The position numbers were made by a program, and so were the translations under genes. Below are positions 1 to 11,297 of a stretch of 64,000 nt of DNA, piece by piece. Location of the stretch: contig NC_084837.1 of assembly GCF_033115175.1 (NCBI RefSeq), positions 91,074,499-91,138,498 on the forward strand, in the 5' to 3' direction. Position 1 is the stretch's first letter, and the number at the start of each line of letters is the position of its first letter. The notes under the pieces were generated by a model. The model worked only from the letters and a program-made list of their open reading frames with translations. It had not been told where the DNA came from and made no database searches. The stretch is from Lepus europaeus. Lineage: Eukaryota; Chordata; Mammalia; Lagomorpha; Leporidae.

Positions 1-204
1 AGAGCAAGCCTCTTTTGGCTCGGAAATGGCAGGTGCCGGAAGTGCACAGGGCCTGACGTGGTTGGGCAGGGTCTGCCAGGGGAGGCTGACAAGGCAGTTA
101 CGGCAGGCGCCCTGGTTCTTGGGGTCGAGGGAGAGAGAGAGCCTGGGCCAGGGTCTGAGGATCGCTCAGCCTGCAGGGGAGCAGGCTGGAAGGAGGGGGC
201 GTGG

Positions 205-440
205 AACGAGGGAGCCAGACAGCCTTGGGTTCAAATCCTAGCTTTCCTCTCTCCTTAGCGCTCGTCGGCCCTTGGGCCAGTCGCCCAGTCCGTCTGCTCT
301 CTCCTGTCTCTGTTTTCTGATGCAACATAGCTGCGAGACAGGGAGGGGAGCGCGTGGAGACAATGCAGGCACATGAGTGTGTTAGAATCCAGCATCTTGT
401 CAGGGTGAGTCTGTGCTGGGCGCAGTGCAGGGCCCCTTGC
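205..440 (+). mobile_element. Probable MIR fragment
   Basis: cttgggttcaaatcctagct then a cttgggcc...tctctgttttctgatgcaa pattern, as in the MIR core. Old and degraded. Confidence 0.4.
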
Positions 441-1722
441 GAGCGTCATTCTTCATCAACTCCTCCTACGGGAGGCGTAGCTGCTGCTGGGATCCGAGGG
501 CAGAGGCAGGATTCAAACCCAGGGCGCCTGGATCACTCACAGTCAACGCACCGCACTGCCTCGTGTCTCCCGGGGCCTGGGGTTCAATCTGAGGCCGTGG
601 CTGCTGTTCGGGGGAGGATGCATTGCGGTCCCCGTCTTCTCTCCCTCCACCTCCCTGGGCTGCTGTGCCTTCTCCACCTTCTCTGATTCACAGGCAGGGT
701 CGGGAGAGATGCGGAAGCCAAGTGGGAGCTTGTCTCTGGACGCCGTGGGGGCGTCTCAGGGCCCAGGTGGCCCCCTCTTGCCTGGCAATGCAGATTCTGG
801 TTGTGTCCAGGCCTGACCCGGTCCAGCGCCTGCCTGTCCCTGAGAAGGGTTCCTGGGGAGTGGGAGTCTCTGCAGGAACCGCCCCCTCCCGCCCCCTACC
901 CCACCCCCCTGGCCGAGGGTTCCAGGCAGCAGCTGGCTCAGTGGTCAGGTGACGACACTGGCCTGGGGGAATGGGCCGAGCTTGGAGAGAGCCGTGGAGA
1001 GTGTTTGAGGGACAAAGGGAAGGATGCGGGCTGGCACAGAGGAGCAGAGGTGGGGAGCAGGGGCCAGGACACGGACCCCGTCCCGCCAGACAGCATGACA
1101 TGGGCCACAACCAATGGCACAGGCTGAGAGTGTTCAGGGCATTGAGGGCTTCAGCAGATGGGGCCACAATGGCCCCCGAGAGCCTCAGCGCCCTGGCCGT
1201 GCCTGCCACCCACGCTGGGGCCTCGGGCTGCAAGGCCCCAGCCCTCCACGGTCCACTGCGATATAAGTGGGTGCCTGGCCTCGGCAGCCCACCCGGCAGG
1301 GCATGTGAGTGCCTGCCTACCCGAACCTCAGATCGGAGCCATGGTTTTGGGTAGAGACTCCCGGCCCGGGAAGTCCTCCCGGTGCCCAGCCTGTGCTGTG
1401 CCATCCCCCAGCCAGCTCGGCCGTGACTGTGTGGAGGGTCTGCCTCTGCGATGGTCGCATCTCTGGTTCAAGTGCAGCTCTGTTCTGGGTTGGAGGGGGC
1501 TGTGCGTGGTGGTGAGCGAGGAGGGAAGGCCGGCGTCCCTGTGTGTGCACACGGTCAGCCTAGCAGCCTCTCCTGGGTCACACGCTCACGACAACCCTGC
1601 ATGGTGTGGCTCTGACTGGCTGGGGCATCTTGGCCTTCGTGCAGGGGCCTCCATGGGGGTGGGGGGAGGCTGTGCCATGGCTCCCCATCCCCCATCTCCC
1701 TGTGCTGATGGTAATCATAAGG

Positions 1723-2047
1723 TTTCATTTTTTAATTAATTTATTTGCAAGGCAGAGGGACAGAGATGCAGAGAGAGAGAGAGAGAGAGAGATCTTCCAT
1801 CTACTGGTTCACTACACAAATGGCCACAACAGCTAGGGCTGGGCCAGGCTGAAGCCAGGAGCCTGGAACTCCGTCTGGGTCTCCCACATGGGTGCAGGGG
1901 CCCAAGCACTTGGACCATCATCCACTGCCTTCCCAGGCGCATTCGCGGGGAGCTGGATTGGAGGCTGAGAAGCCAGGACTCAAGCTAATGTTCTGATATG
2001 GGGGGCTGGCATCCCAAGCAGTGGCTCACCCACTGCACAGAACCACC
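1723..2047 (-). mobile_element. C-repeat SINE
   Basis: Reverse-strand copy: T-rich tail (tttaattaatttatttg), ggcagag plus GA run, body, then the head end at ggggctggcatcc. Diverged. In a PAQR5 intron. Confidence 0.85.
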
Positions 2048-2244
2048 ACTCACTGCAGTTAAATAATTTGGCCATTGAAGGATTCTGCCTGGCGCCTTCT
2101 CCTGAGCTCGGCCTGGACACCACTGCTCTTACGTGGCAGGACAGGGTCTCCCAGGAGGTCTCGCTCAGAGCTCCTGTTCCCTTCCTGCAGATGGGAGAAG
2201 AGAGAGGCTGATTGCCAGGCCCTGGCTGGTTTTGGTGAGCACAC

Positions 2245-2281
2245 GTGTGTGTGTGTGTGTATGTGTGTGTGTCTGTGTATG
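2245..2281 (+). repeat. TG microsatellite
   Basis: Interrupted gt run 55 bp upstream of a PAQR5 exon. Confidence 0.95.
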
Positions 2282-2335
2282 TTTCCCGAAACCCATCTCA
2301 GCCCCGTTTCTTCTCCATTTCCGCCCGGGATTTAG

Positions 2336-2432
2336 GTTTCTTGAGATCCAGAAGCCAGGACTCTGCAAGTTGCTTCGCATCCTCGCCTTTGCATACCCCT
2401 ACACCTGGGACTCCCTGCCCATCTTCTACAGG
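2336..2432 (+). CDS. PAQR5: PAQR5 antepenultimate coding exon
   Basis: Acceptor tttag at 2331-2335 and donor gtaagg at 2433. The exon starts with the last base of a split Arg codon and ends in phase 0. It encodes FLEIQKP...LPIFYR, a transmembrane-region block typical of PAQR5. Confidence 0.93.
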
Positions 2433-5400
2433 GTAAGGGCCCTGCCTGATGGTGCCTGTGCTCGGAGCATGGCACTGGGCACCCCAGGGACACATGGAAG
2501 TCCAGGCCCAGGTGCTGCCTTCATAGCACTGGGGTGCGCTCAGGGGACGGCTCTCACAGAGGCCCAGGCAGGCAGTGTGACTGGAGGCTCGGGAGCAGCT
2601 GCAGTGAGCAGGGCGGGGCCGGCAGCGAGGGGTTCTGCAGAGTGAGCAGGAGAGCGGGCTCTGGAGGCAAACCTAACTCTCGCTGCCAGTCTTCGGGCAG
2701 GGCAAGTTCTCTGTGCCTTGATTTCCCTCATCTGTACAGTGGGCAACAGGACAACATCTCTGATCAGGCTGTGGGCAGGATTCCAGGAGGTAACTTGTGC
2801 AGTGCGGCTGGTGGCGAGAGTCTAATGATGTATTCATTGTTGGCATCATCCCAGGTGTTAGTACTGGAGCAGAGGGTATGAATGAGGGTCTCGCAGGGTA
2901 GATGGGAGTTGAACGGAACGCACAGAGGAACAGGGTGTTGGAGGGACAGCAGGAAGGACAAGAAGGGGAGCATCCGTGCACTTGGGCCCAAGTTCAAGTT
3001 CTGGTGCCTCTGCCCACACACCAGCTGTGTGGCCCTGGGCAGTGCGCATCACCTCTCTGAGCTGCTCTCCCCTTTATCTGTAAATGAGGCCAGCCTCCCC
3101 TCCTTCGTAGGAGGTAATGAGGATTAAGCAAAACCACGGTCTCAGCACTGCCCAGCACCTGGTGACCGGAGTCCCTTCCCTTGACCGCGGGCCATGAGAC
3201 GCAGACAGCAGGGCCAGGAGCAAAGCTGGTAGGCAGAGCTGCATCTGGCAGCCCGAGCAGTCGGCGAGGGCTCTGGGCTCCAGCGGTGTGGGTCTGGGGG
3301 CAACCCAGAGATGCCAGTGTAGCCCATTCCCCTCACCCCTTCCTCGAGGGCGCACACCGCACACAGGAAGCCAGAGCAGACGGAGCAAGCCAGTCCCACG
3401 CACCACCAACTCGCACAGCGCGGAGCTGCATCCTTACCAGCGCCGTGTGCTGGGCTGCGGTGGGGGAGGGCGTGTCGCTCTCCGCCAGGGCTGCCTGGAT
3501 CCCACCCTGGCCTCACCACCTGGCTCACAACTCACTTTTCCGATCTGCCACTGGGGGCAGTAGCGTGTGCCTGACCCTACTCAGGTGCGAGATGAGCGGA
3601 GCAGGCGTGGCCTGGCGCCCTCTGTCGGTGGGAACCATTGCTCTCGCTAGGTGAGGACCCCACAAAACTGTGCTGCGGCTGCAGTTAGGCGCGGCCATGC
3701 AGTGGATACCCCGGTTCCAAGCGGTTTCAAGTGTGAACCTGCTGCTGCGTGCACATTTTACCCCAAAAAAGGAGTGGCGATTTATCCGCGAGCATTTTCC
3801 TTTCCCCTTCCTCTTCTCTTGTTTGAGTTTCCATTCCTTTCTTCCTCTTTCCCTCTATTTCTCTCCTGTAACTAAATAACCCCGAAGACTCCCAGGAGCC
3901 TTTGGGGGTTAAGCCGCAGCTGTCCGTGGTCTCACTGGGTCACCCTCAGAGCATTGCCCCTTCCGGCCCTGACCCCGGGGAGGTGCACGCTGAGATGTGT
4001 GGGTGTCAGGGCCCCCTCCCCAGTCTCAGTTGCAGGTGGGTGAGGGAGAAGGACCACCTGCACCTGTCCCCCTCTGGTGACCCGCACTTTCTCTGCCTCC
4101 CTGCAGCTCTTCCTGTTCCCAGGGGAGAGCGGCCAGAACGAAGCCACCCTGTACCACCAGAAGCACATGATCATGACGCTCCTGGCCTCTTTCCTGTACT
4201 CGGCACACCTGCCCGAGCGCCTGGCCCCGGGCCGCTTTGACTACATCGGTGAGCGGCGATGGCCTCGGGGTGCAGGGGGTGGGGTGGGGTCCGTCCTGGG
4301 CTGCAGCTGCAACGGTGGGCTGGGGGAGGGGCAGGAAGCTGTCCAGGTGCCAGCCACGGTGAGTGACACGGCAAGGCGACAGAGGCCCTGTGTGCAGCCC
4401 AGCACAGGGCCAGGCAGGAGGCGAGGGGTGAAGAGAAGCAGGTCTAATGCATTCTGATGGGCTGCAGGCTGGGGAGTCCCATTGGTATCTAGAACATGGG
4501 GTGCCATTGTGTTTTTAAAATATTTATTTATTTATTTGAAAGGCAGAGTTACAGAGAGGCAGAGGCACGGGGTGGGGGTCTTCCATCTGATGGTTCACTC
4601 CCCAATGGTCCAAACAGCCAGAGCTGAGCCAATCTGAAGCCAGGAACCAGGAGCTTCTTCTGGGTCTCCTAGGCGAGTGCAGGGGCCCTAGGACTTGGGC
4701 CATCTTCCACTGTTTTCCCAGGCTATAGCAGAGAGCTGGATCAGAAGTGGAGCAGCCAGGACTCAAATCGGTTGTCCATATGGGATGCCGGCACTGCAGG
4801 TGGCAGCTTTACCTGCCATGCCACAGTGCCGGCCCCTTGGGATGCCATTGTTAAATGAGCATTGGGGGCAGCCCTGGAAGGGAACAGGAAAGAGGGTAGC
4901 AGACACCAGGGGGCAGCGAAGAGCAGGGAGAGCATGTGTCTTGTGCGTGGTGTGTGGGTGTGTGGGGCCAGGAGTCCTGGGCCAGCAGTGGCTCTCAGGT
5001 GTACCCCTGGCCAGCAGTGTCAGCGTCATCTGAGAACGTGCAGACCCCCTTGATCCAGGAGCTCTAGGGGTTGGGGACAGAGACCTTGGGATTCTCCTGG
5101 GAACCTGAGTAGCCAAGGTGTGACACAGGGTGCAGCCGAGGGTGATGGTGTCACCATCAGGGGGCTGACACCTACTTGGGGGAGTTGTTTCCCTGTCTGG
5201 GGAGGGGGCGGGGCTGGTGGGATGCACAGTGGGATGCAGCCTTGGGTCACTGCGGCTCCCCGCATTGGCGAATCCCAAGGTGAGAGCTCCTTAGAGGTGC
5301 GCTGTGGGACTCAGAGGGCCTGTCACAGCCTCTGTCACGTTCCCCCTGGTTGCCCACCTCTTCCTACCCAGGGACGTGGCCAGAGTTGCTTTGTTTGATC

Positions 5401-8400
5401 TGATCAGCCTTTCACCACCTTTTCTTCTGTTGTCCTGCCGGAAGAGCTGACAGCCAGCAAAACGCTGGGGGAGCAGCGAGGACGGGGCCCACCCCTGGCC
5501 CCCGCCTGGCTGGACAGGAAGTCTCCCAGCCCTGGGCCTGACTTCTCCAGCATGCAGCCTTCTTAGTAGCATTTTAGCTACTCACCACCACCCTGTCCTT
5601 GGGTCTAGGGATAGAGAAGAAAAACACCCCCGGGAGATCACTACGAGACCTTTGGAGACGTTTCCGGTCCTTGGATAACTGAGGCTGCTGGAGTGGGTAT
5701 CCCCTCCCAGCACCAACTCGCAGGCCCGTGGGACACTCCAGCAGGAAGCTCCGCCCGTCCCCGGTGGGCGGCTGTTGGCACCGCTTACCTGCTGCAGGTG
5801 CGGTGCACGCATGGCCACTGCCGACGTGGCTTTCTGTGCTATCTCCCACTGGGATGGAGACAGGGCTGGTCCCGCCAGGGAGGTCCCGGGCACAACCCCG
5901 ACTCTTACTTCTGCTGGGCGGAGACTCCTTCTTTAAGTCTCATGTCGTCCTGTGAGTCTGCTGGGGCTGCCATGACTCGGCGCCCCAGGCTGGGTGGCTG
6001 GAACGACACAAACACTGCATGCAGTCCTGGGGGCCGGGAGCCTGGGGTCAGGGTGTCTGCAGGGTCGGCGTCCTCCAGGTTTGCACTCCTTGGCCGGGGT
6101 TCTGGGGTCAGGGTGTCTGCAGGGTCGGTGTCCTCCAGAGTCCTGGGGGTCGGGGGCCTGGGGTCAGGGTGTCTGCAGGTTGGCGTCCTCCAGGTTTGCA
6201 CTCCTTGGCCGGGGGCCTGGGGTCAGGGTGTCTGCAGGGTCGGCATCCTCCAGAGTCCTGGGGGCCGGGAGCCTGGGGTCAGGGTGTCCACAGGGTCGGC
6301 GTCCTCCAGGTTTGCACTCCTTGGCCGGGAGCCTGGGGTCAGGGTGTCCACAGGGTCAGCATCCTCCAGAGTCCTGGGGGCCCGGGGCCTGGGGTCAGGG
6401 TGTCCACAGGGTCGGCATCCTCCAGAGTCCTGGGGGCCGGGAGCCTGGGGTCAGGGTGTCCACAGGGTCGGTGTCCTCCAGAGTCCTGGGGGCCGGGGGC
6501 CTGGGGTCAGGGTGTCCACAGGGTCGGCGTCCTCCAGGTTTGCACTCCTTGGCCGGGGTTCTGGGGTCAGGGTGTCCACAGGGTCGGCATCCTCCAGAGT
6601 CCTGGGGGTCGGGGGCCTGGGGTCAGGGTGTCTGCAGGGTCAGCGTCCTCCAGGTTTGCACTCCTTGGCCGGGGGCCTGGGGTCAGGGTGTCTGCAGGGT
6701 CGGCATCCTCCAGAGTCCTGGGGGCCCGGGGCCTGGGGTCAGGGTGTCCACAGGGTCAGCATCCTCCAGAGTCCTGGGGGCCGGGAGCCTGGGGTCAGGG
6801 TGTCTGCAGGGTCGGCGTCCTCTAGGTTTGCACTCCTTGGCCAGGGGCCTGGGGTCAGGGTGTCCACAGGGTCGGCATCCTCCAGAGTCCTGGGGGCCGG
6901 GAGCCTAGGGTCAGGGTCCTCCAGGTTTGCGCTCCCCGGATGGGAGATGACCGCCTTTCCCTCTGCCTTCACGCAACCTTGTTCCTCGTGCGCCTGCAGG
7001 TCTGCGTGCCAGTCTCCTTCCTGCAGGACTGGGGAGCATCCGGCTGTGTGCTGGGCCCTGCCACGGCAACCACAGGACTCCAAGATCAATAAATCAATAA
7101 CAGGATTTCTTTAAAAAAAAAAAGATTTATTTTATTTATTTGAAAGACAGAGTTACAGAGAGAGGTAGAGACAGAGAGAGAGAGGTCTTCCATCCGCCGG
7201 TTACACTCCCCAGATGGCTGCAATTGCCGGAGCTGCACCAATCCAAAGCCAGGAGCCAGGAGCTTCTTCCAGGTCTCCCATGTGGGTGCAGAGTCCCAAG
7301 GACTTGGGCCATCTTCTACGGCTTTCCCAGGCCACAGCAGAGAGCTGGGTGGGAAGTGGAGCAGCCAGGTCTTGAACTGGCGCCTATATGGGATTAGGTG
7401 CTTCAGGCCAGGATGTTAACCCACTGCACCATAGCGCCAGCCCGATAGTAGGATTTCTTTTTTAAAAAATTATATATTCGAGAGGGAGAACCAGAGACAG
7501 AGAGAAAGGACATATAATCTGCTGGTTCACTCCCCAGACGGACACAATGGCCAGAGCCGGACTGATATGAAGCCAGGACCAGGAGCTTCTTCTGGGTCTC
7601 CCACATGGGTGCAGGGGCTCATGCGCTTGGACCATCTTCCACTGCTTTCTCAGGCCATAGCGGAGAGCTGGATTGGAAGTGGAGCAGCCAGGACTCAAAC
7701 TGGTGCCCATACAGGATGCTGGTGCCACAGGCGGAGGACGAACCTACTACGCCACAGTGCTGCCCCTGGATGAGTTATTTTAGAAGTGAATTTGGGGGCC
7801 GTTGCTGTGGCGTAGTAGGTAAAGCCGCTGACTGCAGTGTCGGCATCCCATATGGGTGCCAGTTCTAGTCCTGGCTGCTCTACTTCCAATCCAGCTCTCA
7901 GCTATGGCCTGGGAGAACATTAGAGGATGGCCCAAGCGCTTGGGCCCCTGCACCCTGTGGGGGACCCAGAGGAAGCTCCTGGCTCCTCACTTTGGATTGG
8001 CACAGCTCCGACCATTGTGACCATCTGGGGGAGTGAACCAGTGGATAGAAGACCTCTGCCTCCTGTGACTCAGCCTTTCAAATAAGTAAATAACTCTTTT
8101 TAAAAAGTGAATTTGGTTTGCTCTAGTAGCCCTTTTTTTTTTTTTTAAGGTCTTCCTTCTGTTGGTTCACCCCCCAAAATGGCCGCTACAGCTGGCTCAC
8201 TGCACCAATCTGAAGCCAGGAGCCAGGTGCTTCTTCCTGGTCTCCCATGCAGGTGCAGGGTCCAAGCACTTGGGCCATCCTCCACTGCCTTTCCGGGCCA
8301 CAGCAGAAAGCTGTACTGGAAGAGGAGCAACAGGGACAGAACCCGGAGCTCCAACTGGGACTAGAACCCGGGGTGCTGGCGCTGCAGGTAGAGGATTAGC

Positions 8401-9646
8401 CTAGTGAGCCCCGGCACCGGCCAAGCCTTCTTTTTTTTTTTTTTTTAAGAAAAAATTCGCCGGCGCCGCAGTTCACTATGCTAATCCTCTGCCTTGCGGC
8501 GCCGGCACACCGGGTTCTAGTCCCGGTCGGGGCACCGGAATCTGTCCCAGTTGCCCCTCTTCCAGGCCAGCTCTCTGCTGTGGCCCGGGAGTGCAGTGGA
8601 GGATGGCCCGAGTGCTTGGGCCCTGCACCCGCATGGGAGACCAGGAGAAGCACCTGGTTCCTGCCTTCGGATAAGGGCAGCGCGCCGGCCACGGCGGCCA
8701 TTGGAGGGTGAACCAACGGCAAAGGAAAACCTTTCTCTCTGTCTCTCTCTCTCACTGTCCACTCTGCCTTTCAAAAAAAAAAAAAAAAGAGAGAGAAAAG
8801 AAAAGGTTCCTTTTTTTGAAAATGGAGATGGAGACTTTTTTTTTAATAAGGTTACCAAGTAGGGTGACCAGCACCATCAATCAGTTCTGGGACATTTCCC
8901 TCTCCCCAGGAAGCTCCTGCATGTCCCCTTGCTTGAGACAACTTTTTTTTAAAGATTTATTTATTTACTTGAAAGTCAGAGTTACCCAGAGATAAGGAGA
9001 GCCAGAGAGAGAGGTCTTCCATCCACTGGTTCACTCCCCAATTGGCCACAATGGCTGGAGCTTCGCTGATCTGAAGCCAGGAGCCAGGAGCTTCTTCCAG
9101 GTCTCCCATGGGAGTGCAGGAGCCCAAGCACTTGGGCCATCTTCTACTGCTTTCCCAGGCCATAGCAGAGAGCTGGATCAGAAGTGGAGCAGCTGGCTCT
9201 GGAACCGGTGCCCATACGGAATGCCGGCACTGCAGGCGGTGGCTTTACCTGCTATGCCACAGCGCTGATCCCTTGATGCAACTGTTAATCTACCCTCTGT
9301 CTTCATGGACAGTTCGTGTTCTTGGCGCGTGCGCCATCACCTGTATCAATAGCCCTGTCTCTCTCCCTCGCTGATCTCACTGGCCCTGTGTGTGTCCGCT
9401 GCAGGTCACAGCCACCAGCTGTTCCACGTGTGTGTGATCCTGGCCACGCACATGCAGATGGAAGCCATACTCCTGGACAAGACGTTGCGGAAGGAGTGGC
9501 TGCTGGCCGCCGCCAGGCCCTTGTCTTTCCCCCAGATAGCCGGAGCCGTGCTTCTCTGCGTCATCTTCAGCCTCAGCAACATAATTTATTTCTCAGCTGC
9601 TCTGTATCGGATTCCTGAGCCAGAAATACATAAAAAAGAAACATGA
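2336..9646 (+). CDS. PAQR5: PAQR5, membrane progestin receptor gamma, 3' half (5' exons lie outside the window)
   Basis: Progestin and adipoQ receptor family member: a seven-transmembrane plasma-membrane protein that responds to progestins in family studies. Join 2336-2432, 4107-4248, 9405-9646; all junctions are AG/GT with matching phases. The window encodes the last 159 residues, about 172-330 if the protein has the human length of 330. Visible blocks are FLEIQKPGLCK, AFAYPYTWDSLPIFYR, the family signature PERLAPGRFDYIGHSHQLFH and the tail PEPEIHKKET-stop. The HSHQLFH motif supplies the histidines expected to bind zinc in PAQR proteins. The frame is intact and very close to human PAQR5 as I recall it; PAQR7 and PAQR8 differ in these blocks. 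The first exon here starts on the third base of an Arg codon, so at least one exon lies to the left. No exon is visible in 1-2335. Confidence 0.95.
2645..2890 (+). mobile_element. MIR element
   Basis: Gggctctggaggcaaacctaactct, then ctgtgccttgatttccctca and tctgtacagtgggcaacagg: the diagnostic MIR core order. Confidence 0.55.
2965..3165 (+). mobile_element. MIR element
   Basis: caagttctggtgcctctgcc, agctgtgtggccctgggca, ctgtaaatgaggcc and gaggattaagc follow the MIR consensus order. Confidence 0.6.
3612..3629 (-). promoter_or_regulatory. CTCF-type motif (reverse)
   Basis: On the reverse strand the sequence reads accgacagagggcgccag, a good match to the core CAGAGGGCGC. In a PAQR5 intron. Motif only; occupancy unknown. 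Confidence 0.55.
4107..4248 (+). CDS. PAQR5: PAQR5 penultimate coding exon
   Basis: Acceptor ctgcag at 4101-4106, donor gtgagc at 4249. It enters in phase 0 and leaves in phase 1, inside the Gly codon of YIG. It encodes LFLFPGESGQNEATLYHQKH followed by the PERLAPGRFDYI block. Confidence 0.95.
4511..4837 (-). mobile_element. C-repeat SINE
   Basis: Reverse copy ending at gtgccggcccc. Flanked by an imperfect target duplication gtgccattgt / gatgccattgt (4501-4510, 4841-4851). Confidence 0.92.
4840..6018 (+). other. Last PAQR5 intron, stretch before the minisatellite
   Basis: Unique-looking GC-rich sequence. Apart from the CTCF-type motif at 4903 I see no feature. Confidence 0.6.
4903..4918 (+). 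promoter_or_regulatory. CTCF-type motif (forward)
   Basis: acaccagggggcagcg matches the CTCF core ASYAGRKGGCRS at every position. In the last PAQR5 intron, just after a SINE. Confidence 0.6.
6020..6935 (+). repeat. GC-rich minisatellite, 16 units of 60 or 56 bp
   Basis: The core cctggggtcagggtgtc recurs at about 6041, 6101, 6157, 6216, 6272, 6332, 6388, 6444, 6500, 6560, 6616, 6676, 6732, 6788, 6848 and 6904. The spacings are 60,56,59,56,60,56,56,56,60,56,60,56,56,60,56. Two unit types differ in the second half: 60-bp units carry aggtttgcactccttggcc and 56-bp units carry agagtcctgggggcc. A second polymorphism, tgtctgcagg versus tgtccacagg, splits them further. It lies in the last intron of PAQR5. 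The long open frames across it come from the repeat and are not a gene. Confidence 0.97.
7112..7442 (-). mobile_element. C-repeat SINE
   Basis: Reverse copy with an aggatttcttt target duplication on both sides. First of a six-SINE block. Confidence 0.92.
7461..7767 (-). mobile_element. C-repeat SINE
   Basis: Reverse copy placed directly after the preceding SINE; head ends gtgctgcccc. Confidence 0.9.
7795..8103 (+). mobile_element. C-repeat SINE
   Basis: Forward copy starting ggggccgttgctgtggcgta. Flanked by aagtgaatttg on both sides. Confidence 0.92.
8132..8423 (-). mobile_element. C-repeat SINE, variant family
   Basis: Reverse copy that begins inside the body (aaggtcttccttctgttggt), missing the usual GA-rich segment; head ends ccccggcaccggcc. 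Confidence 0.85.
8459..8788 (+). mobile_element. C-repeat SINE, younger subfamily
   Basis: Forward copy with the diagnostic gctaatcctctgccttgcgg head, B-box-like ggttctagtcccg, CT-rich end and a plain A tail. Confidence 0.9.
8943..9272 (-). mobile_element. C-repeat SINE
   Basis: Reverse copy, last of the six-SINE block, ending 130 bp before the last PAQR5 exon. Confidence 0.92.
9405..9646 (+). CDS. PAQR5: PAQR5 last coding exon
   Basis: Acceptor gcag at 9401-9404. The exon completes the Gly codon and continues HSHQLFHVCVILATHMQMEA, then a final hydrophobic segment (AGAVLLCVIFSLSNIIYFSA) and a charged tail ending at TGA 9644-9646. HSHQLFH is the TM7-region zinc-ligand motif of the PAQR family. 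Confidence 0.95.
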
Positions 9647-11250
9647 TTCCGGCCCCAAGCGCTTCCGGCCTGCTGTCACCGCTCGGCCACAACACCCTGC
9701 CCACGGTGCTGGCCGCCGGTGGCCCATAGTCCTCATACCGACGGGCGCACGGCAACAAAGTATTGCACTGGGGAAGCTCCTCTCGATTTGTACTGCTGCT
9801 CTATGTGTGATTTGAACGGGGACCACGGGTCAAGCAGGTTGGGTGAAGGCCAGTGGGTGCTGTCTCCTTCAGTTCAGAATCTGTCGAGGGTGGGGTTTTC
9901 AAGTCTGTTGGCGCAGTTGGAGGAAGAAGCAATGTGCCTTGTAGCTTTGCATCATTCTTCAAAAATAGTCTGCTCCAGGTGCCGGATCTCATGAAGCACA
10001 GTCCCAGGAGCCCCCACCAGGCCTGGCAACTCCTCTGGGAGGGGAGAAAGGCCTCTGGGAAGACGTGAGGAGAAGCTGGGTCCATGGGAACCCCAGGGCG
10101 TGGAGGACCCTCCAGCAGGAGGAGGCCCGCTCTGGGGGAGGAATTCTCTTCCCTTGCCAGCCTGGGGGAGGGTGTACAGAAGGAAGGGCCTCTCTTCCCA
10201 CAAGGCCATTCTCACCTCCAAGGGCAGGTTCCCCTGTCCATACGGGTTTGGGGTTTGTACGGTGTGTGTTTGTTTGTGGCTTTTTAAATGCCCACAGCCT
10301 GCTGCTGGGTGGCAGGTGTTCTGTTTTGCTGTTTTCGTTGCTGGGTTGATCTGCCCAGACTGTGCAGTGCAGGTAAACCGTGCTGGACGTGAGAGCTGGC
10401 TGAGTCCGCCCCACGTGGCCCTGCTTGGCCAGTGAGGGGTGGGCTCCGTAGAGGAGACAGGCCGTGGAGCAGACCCCTCAGACGATTCCAGTGCGAGGGG
10501 CGCAAGGGCCAAGCTTGAAGACATGCAGGTCACGCACTCCAGCAGCACTGGGCCTGTCCCTGTCAGCGTTGCTTCCCTTGCTGTCGATTTCAGCGATCCC
10601 CTAGCCCCCCCCCCCCCCACCTCAGGGCATGGCCTCCACCTTCCGGTCCGGGTTTTCTGTCCTGGGCCGTAGTACTGTGATAGTTGTTGCTCAGGATTCA
10701 GTCACTGGTGTCAAACTTGCACCAAAAATAGATAAGTAAGTAAACCATGCCAGGAGGTCGTGGAAGAAGGGGGTGTCTTGTGCCCGTGTGCCTGAAGACA
10801 AGAACCCCACAAAAGACAGCAGGCACAAGCGCCAGGGCTGCCACACGCATGGGATACTTCCGCAAGGGCATCTGGCCAAGCAGTTGATGCTCAGCCTTAA
10901 ATGGACGCCACGCTCCTAACTGGTCCTGGCCGCTAAGGGCTGTGGTTTCTGAAACAGCTCCTCGTGTTGCCTGTCGTGTCCTCTGCTTGCCATCCTTGGA
11001 TGCACGCGTGATGCGTGTATTCCCACGGCAGTGTGCATTCCCAGAGAGATGGGTGGTCGTGGGGGGCTCTTTCAGGTTTGTTATTCTGGCGGACAGCAAG
11101 GATGAAACGTTGAGTTTTCTCGTCCGTGGCATTGCTCGTTGATGTGCAGTATTTCGCGATGTTTGCAGAAACGCCGGTGTGAGATGCATCGTCACGGAAG
11201 TGCATCACCCCCTGCTCTGCTCTTGGTCATTGCTGACTCAGGCATCCCCA

Positions 11251-11297
11251 GCACACACACGCACACGCACACACACACACGCACACGCACACACACG
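11251..11297 (+). repeat. CA microsatellite
   Basis: CA run with regular gcacac interruptions, in the probable PAQR5 3' UTR. Confidence 0.95.

Noticed and set aside
688-1404. 238-codon reverse frame in a PAQR5 intron
   Set aside because: No domain or splice logic, GC-rich intronic DNA.
5693-7114. 473-codon open frame as a protein gene
   Set aside because: It is made of the minisatellite, is paralleled by open frames in the other two forward phases, and lies inside a PAQR5 intron.
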